Assembly: GCA_023389095.1 (NCBI GenBank)
Contig: JAEWFB010000415.1
Coordinates: forward strand, 1 to 5,944
Origin: Actinomycetes bacterium
GTDB taxonomy: Bacteria > Actinomycetota > Actinomycetes > Actinomycetales > Dermatophilaceae
Reading direction: 5' to 3'
Length of the DNA stretch: 5,944 bases
Each line of letters starts with the position of its first letter. Position 1 is the stretch's first letter. This document shows, piece after piece, positions 4,964-5,944 of the stretch. A program made the position numbers and the translations under genes. The notes beneath the pieces are model-generated. The model was not told the DNA's origin. It made no database searches and worked only from the letters and a program-made list of their open reading frames with translations.

Positions 4964-5944
4964 TCAAGTGAGCGGGGTGCCCACCGGGAGTCCGGCGAGC
5001 GCGCCGTCGGGCACGATGTGCACGCAGCCCCACTCGAGGCCCAGACGCGTCATGACGTCGGGGCTCGTGACGTGGCGCATCCGGCCGCCCTCGGCGTACC
5101 AGACCGGGTCCGAGCTCTGCTCGCGCAGCAGGGTGTGGTCGCGCGGTGTCGACCGGAGCCCGGCGAGCGAGCCGAGCGGGATGTCACGTACTGCGTTCCA
5201 GTCGAGGTGCAGGGTGTCCATCCACGCCGGAGACGGGATGCCGAACGGCTTGCCGCCGTACACGACGTAGACGCCGGCGGTGCCGCGCTCGCGCACCAGC
5301 GTGCCGTTGCCGGGGCACGTCGACACGTGCGCCATCGAGCCGGGCTTGGCCGCGACGACGTCGGTCCAGCGGTAGCCCCCGGCCTCGAGCTCGGCGGGAG
5401 ACGGGATCCAGAACGCCGCTCCGCCGCGGATCACGTTGATACGAGGGTCGGTCGAGTCGTGCAGGAGGCGGCCGTTGGCGAGCCACGACGGCGTCTTGCG
5501 GCTGTACGAGCCGACGAAGAGGCCGCGCCACGTCTTGCCGTTGCTGCCGGTGATGGCGCGCTCGGCGGGATCGTCGACGGTTGTGAGGCGGATCCGCACC
5601 TCGACGCCGGGGGTGTTGTTGTCGTAGACGAGGACGTAGGTGTACCGGCTGTCCTGCTCCCAGCCGTAGGCGACGACCTGGTGGTCGTGACCGAGCTGGG
5701 TGACGTCGCGGGCCTGGGTCAGGCCGAGCAGCACGGGCTGGCCGGAGTTGAGGCGCGCCCTGAGCTTGGGCAGCTCGTCCTCACGGGTCATCCGGGCAAC
5801 TCCCTTGCCGCGCAGCCAGGTCGGGTGGTCGAGGCTGGTCGCGTACTGCACGAACTTCACGCCGTTGTCGACGAAGGTGTCCATGAGCCGGTCGTAGACG
5901 TAGTCGGCCAGGAGCGTGCCGTCCTGCGGGAGCGAGCGGTTCTC
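4964..5944 (-). CDS. Papain/C39-like hydrolase with C-terminal repeats (5' end off window)
   Basis: The frame is open from the right edge to the TGA at 4966-4964 (326 residues visible). The ATG at 5884 is internal, because protein-like sequence (LADYVYDRL) continues upstream of it. Counting from the edge, residues 1-150 look like the second half of a papain/C39-like fold: a Q-P-V-L-L-G-L strand (69-75), HDHQVVAYGW (86-95) with the likely catalytic His88, and VYDNNTP (106-112) with the likely partner Asp108. The nucleophilic Cys should lie upstream, outside the window, so activity cannot be confirmed. Residues about 168-326 hold three diverged repeats of roughly 45-55 residues. Their shared pattern is a strand ending in GG, then IPSP or VTSP, then an aromatic and V..V/I....L. 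Repeats 2 and 3 open with TLVRE and TLLRE. I recall similar repeats in secreted actinobacterial proteins, possibly for binding a ligand or the cell wall. Substrate and cell location are unknown. Confidence 0.75.
   Translation of the reverse strand, partial: ENRSLPQDGTLLADYVYDRLMDTFVDNGVKFVQYATSLDHPTWLRGKGVARMTREDELPKLRARLNSGQPVLLGLTQARDVTQLGHDHQVVAYGWEQDSRYTYVLVYDNNTPGVEVRIRLTTVDDPAERAITGSNGKTWRGLFVGSYSRKTPSWLANGRLLHDSTDPRINVIRGGAAFWIPSPAELEAGGYRWTDVVAAKPGSMAHVSTCPGNGTLVRERGTAGVYVVYGGKPFGIPSPAWMDTLHLDWNAVRDIPLGSLAGLRSTPRDHTLLREQSSDPVWYAEGGRMRHVTSPDVMTRLGLEWGCVHIVPDGALAGLPVGTPLT

Noticed and set aside
5882..5884. ATG at 5884 as the start of the C39-like gene
   Set aside because: No ribosome site precedes it, and family-like sequence (LADYVYDRL) continues in frame to the window edge, so the true start lies outside.

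Overview
The window is chromosomal DNA from a very GC-rich bacterium. GC- or C-ending codons, GGAG/GAGG ribosome binding sites and the closest remembered relatives of each protein point to an actinobacterium (Actinomycetota). I cannot place it at genus level. No RNA genes, transposase, phage genes or CRISPR array are visible.

Layout. (1) 1-853, minus strand: the N-terminal part of a two-helix membrane protein, cut by the left edge. It resembles the front half of actinobacterial DUF4389 proteins. (2) 854-1065: a divergent promoter region with a plausible sigma-70 promoter for the membrane protein and an overlapping dyad (GGTCA/TGACC) that could be an operator. (3) 1066-1647, plus: a flavodoxin-fold FMN protein with an unusual Pro/Gly-rich insertion, followed by a strong hairpin. 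(4) 1899-2819, plus: a monoacylglycerol-lipase-like alpha/beta hydrolase with an intact Ser-Asp-His triad. Its ribosome binding site lies inside an inverted repeat that could hide it. (5) 2820-3235: a non-coding stretch holding a dense G-quadruplex-forming run, the first copy of a 71-nt palindromic element and a possible ECF-sigma promoter. (6) 3236-4759, plus: a secreted M28 zinc aminopeptidase with all metal ligands. (7) 4760-4963: a convergent intergenic region with the second copy of the palindromic element and two more hairpins. (8) 4964-5944, minus: the C-terminal part of a papain/C39-like hydrolase with three C-terminal repeats, cut by the right edge.

Each gene has its own leader and most are separated by hairpins, so they look like single transcription units rather than an operon. 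Several products act at or outside the membrane (membrane protein, secreted aminopeptidase, probably the C39-like hydrolase). The sequence does not show that they work in one pathway.

The most notable feature is the pair of 71-nt palindromes in direct orientation flanking the M28 peptidase gene. They have an identical 25-nt asymmetric loop and differ by only three bases in the arms. They look like two members of a dispersed palindromic repeat family (REP- or MITE-like) that may also act as terminators. A genome-wide search would settle this.
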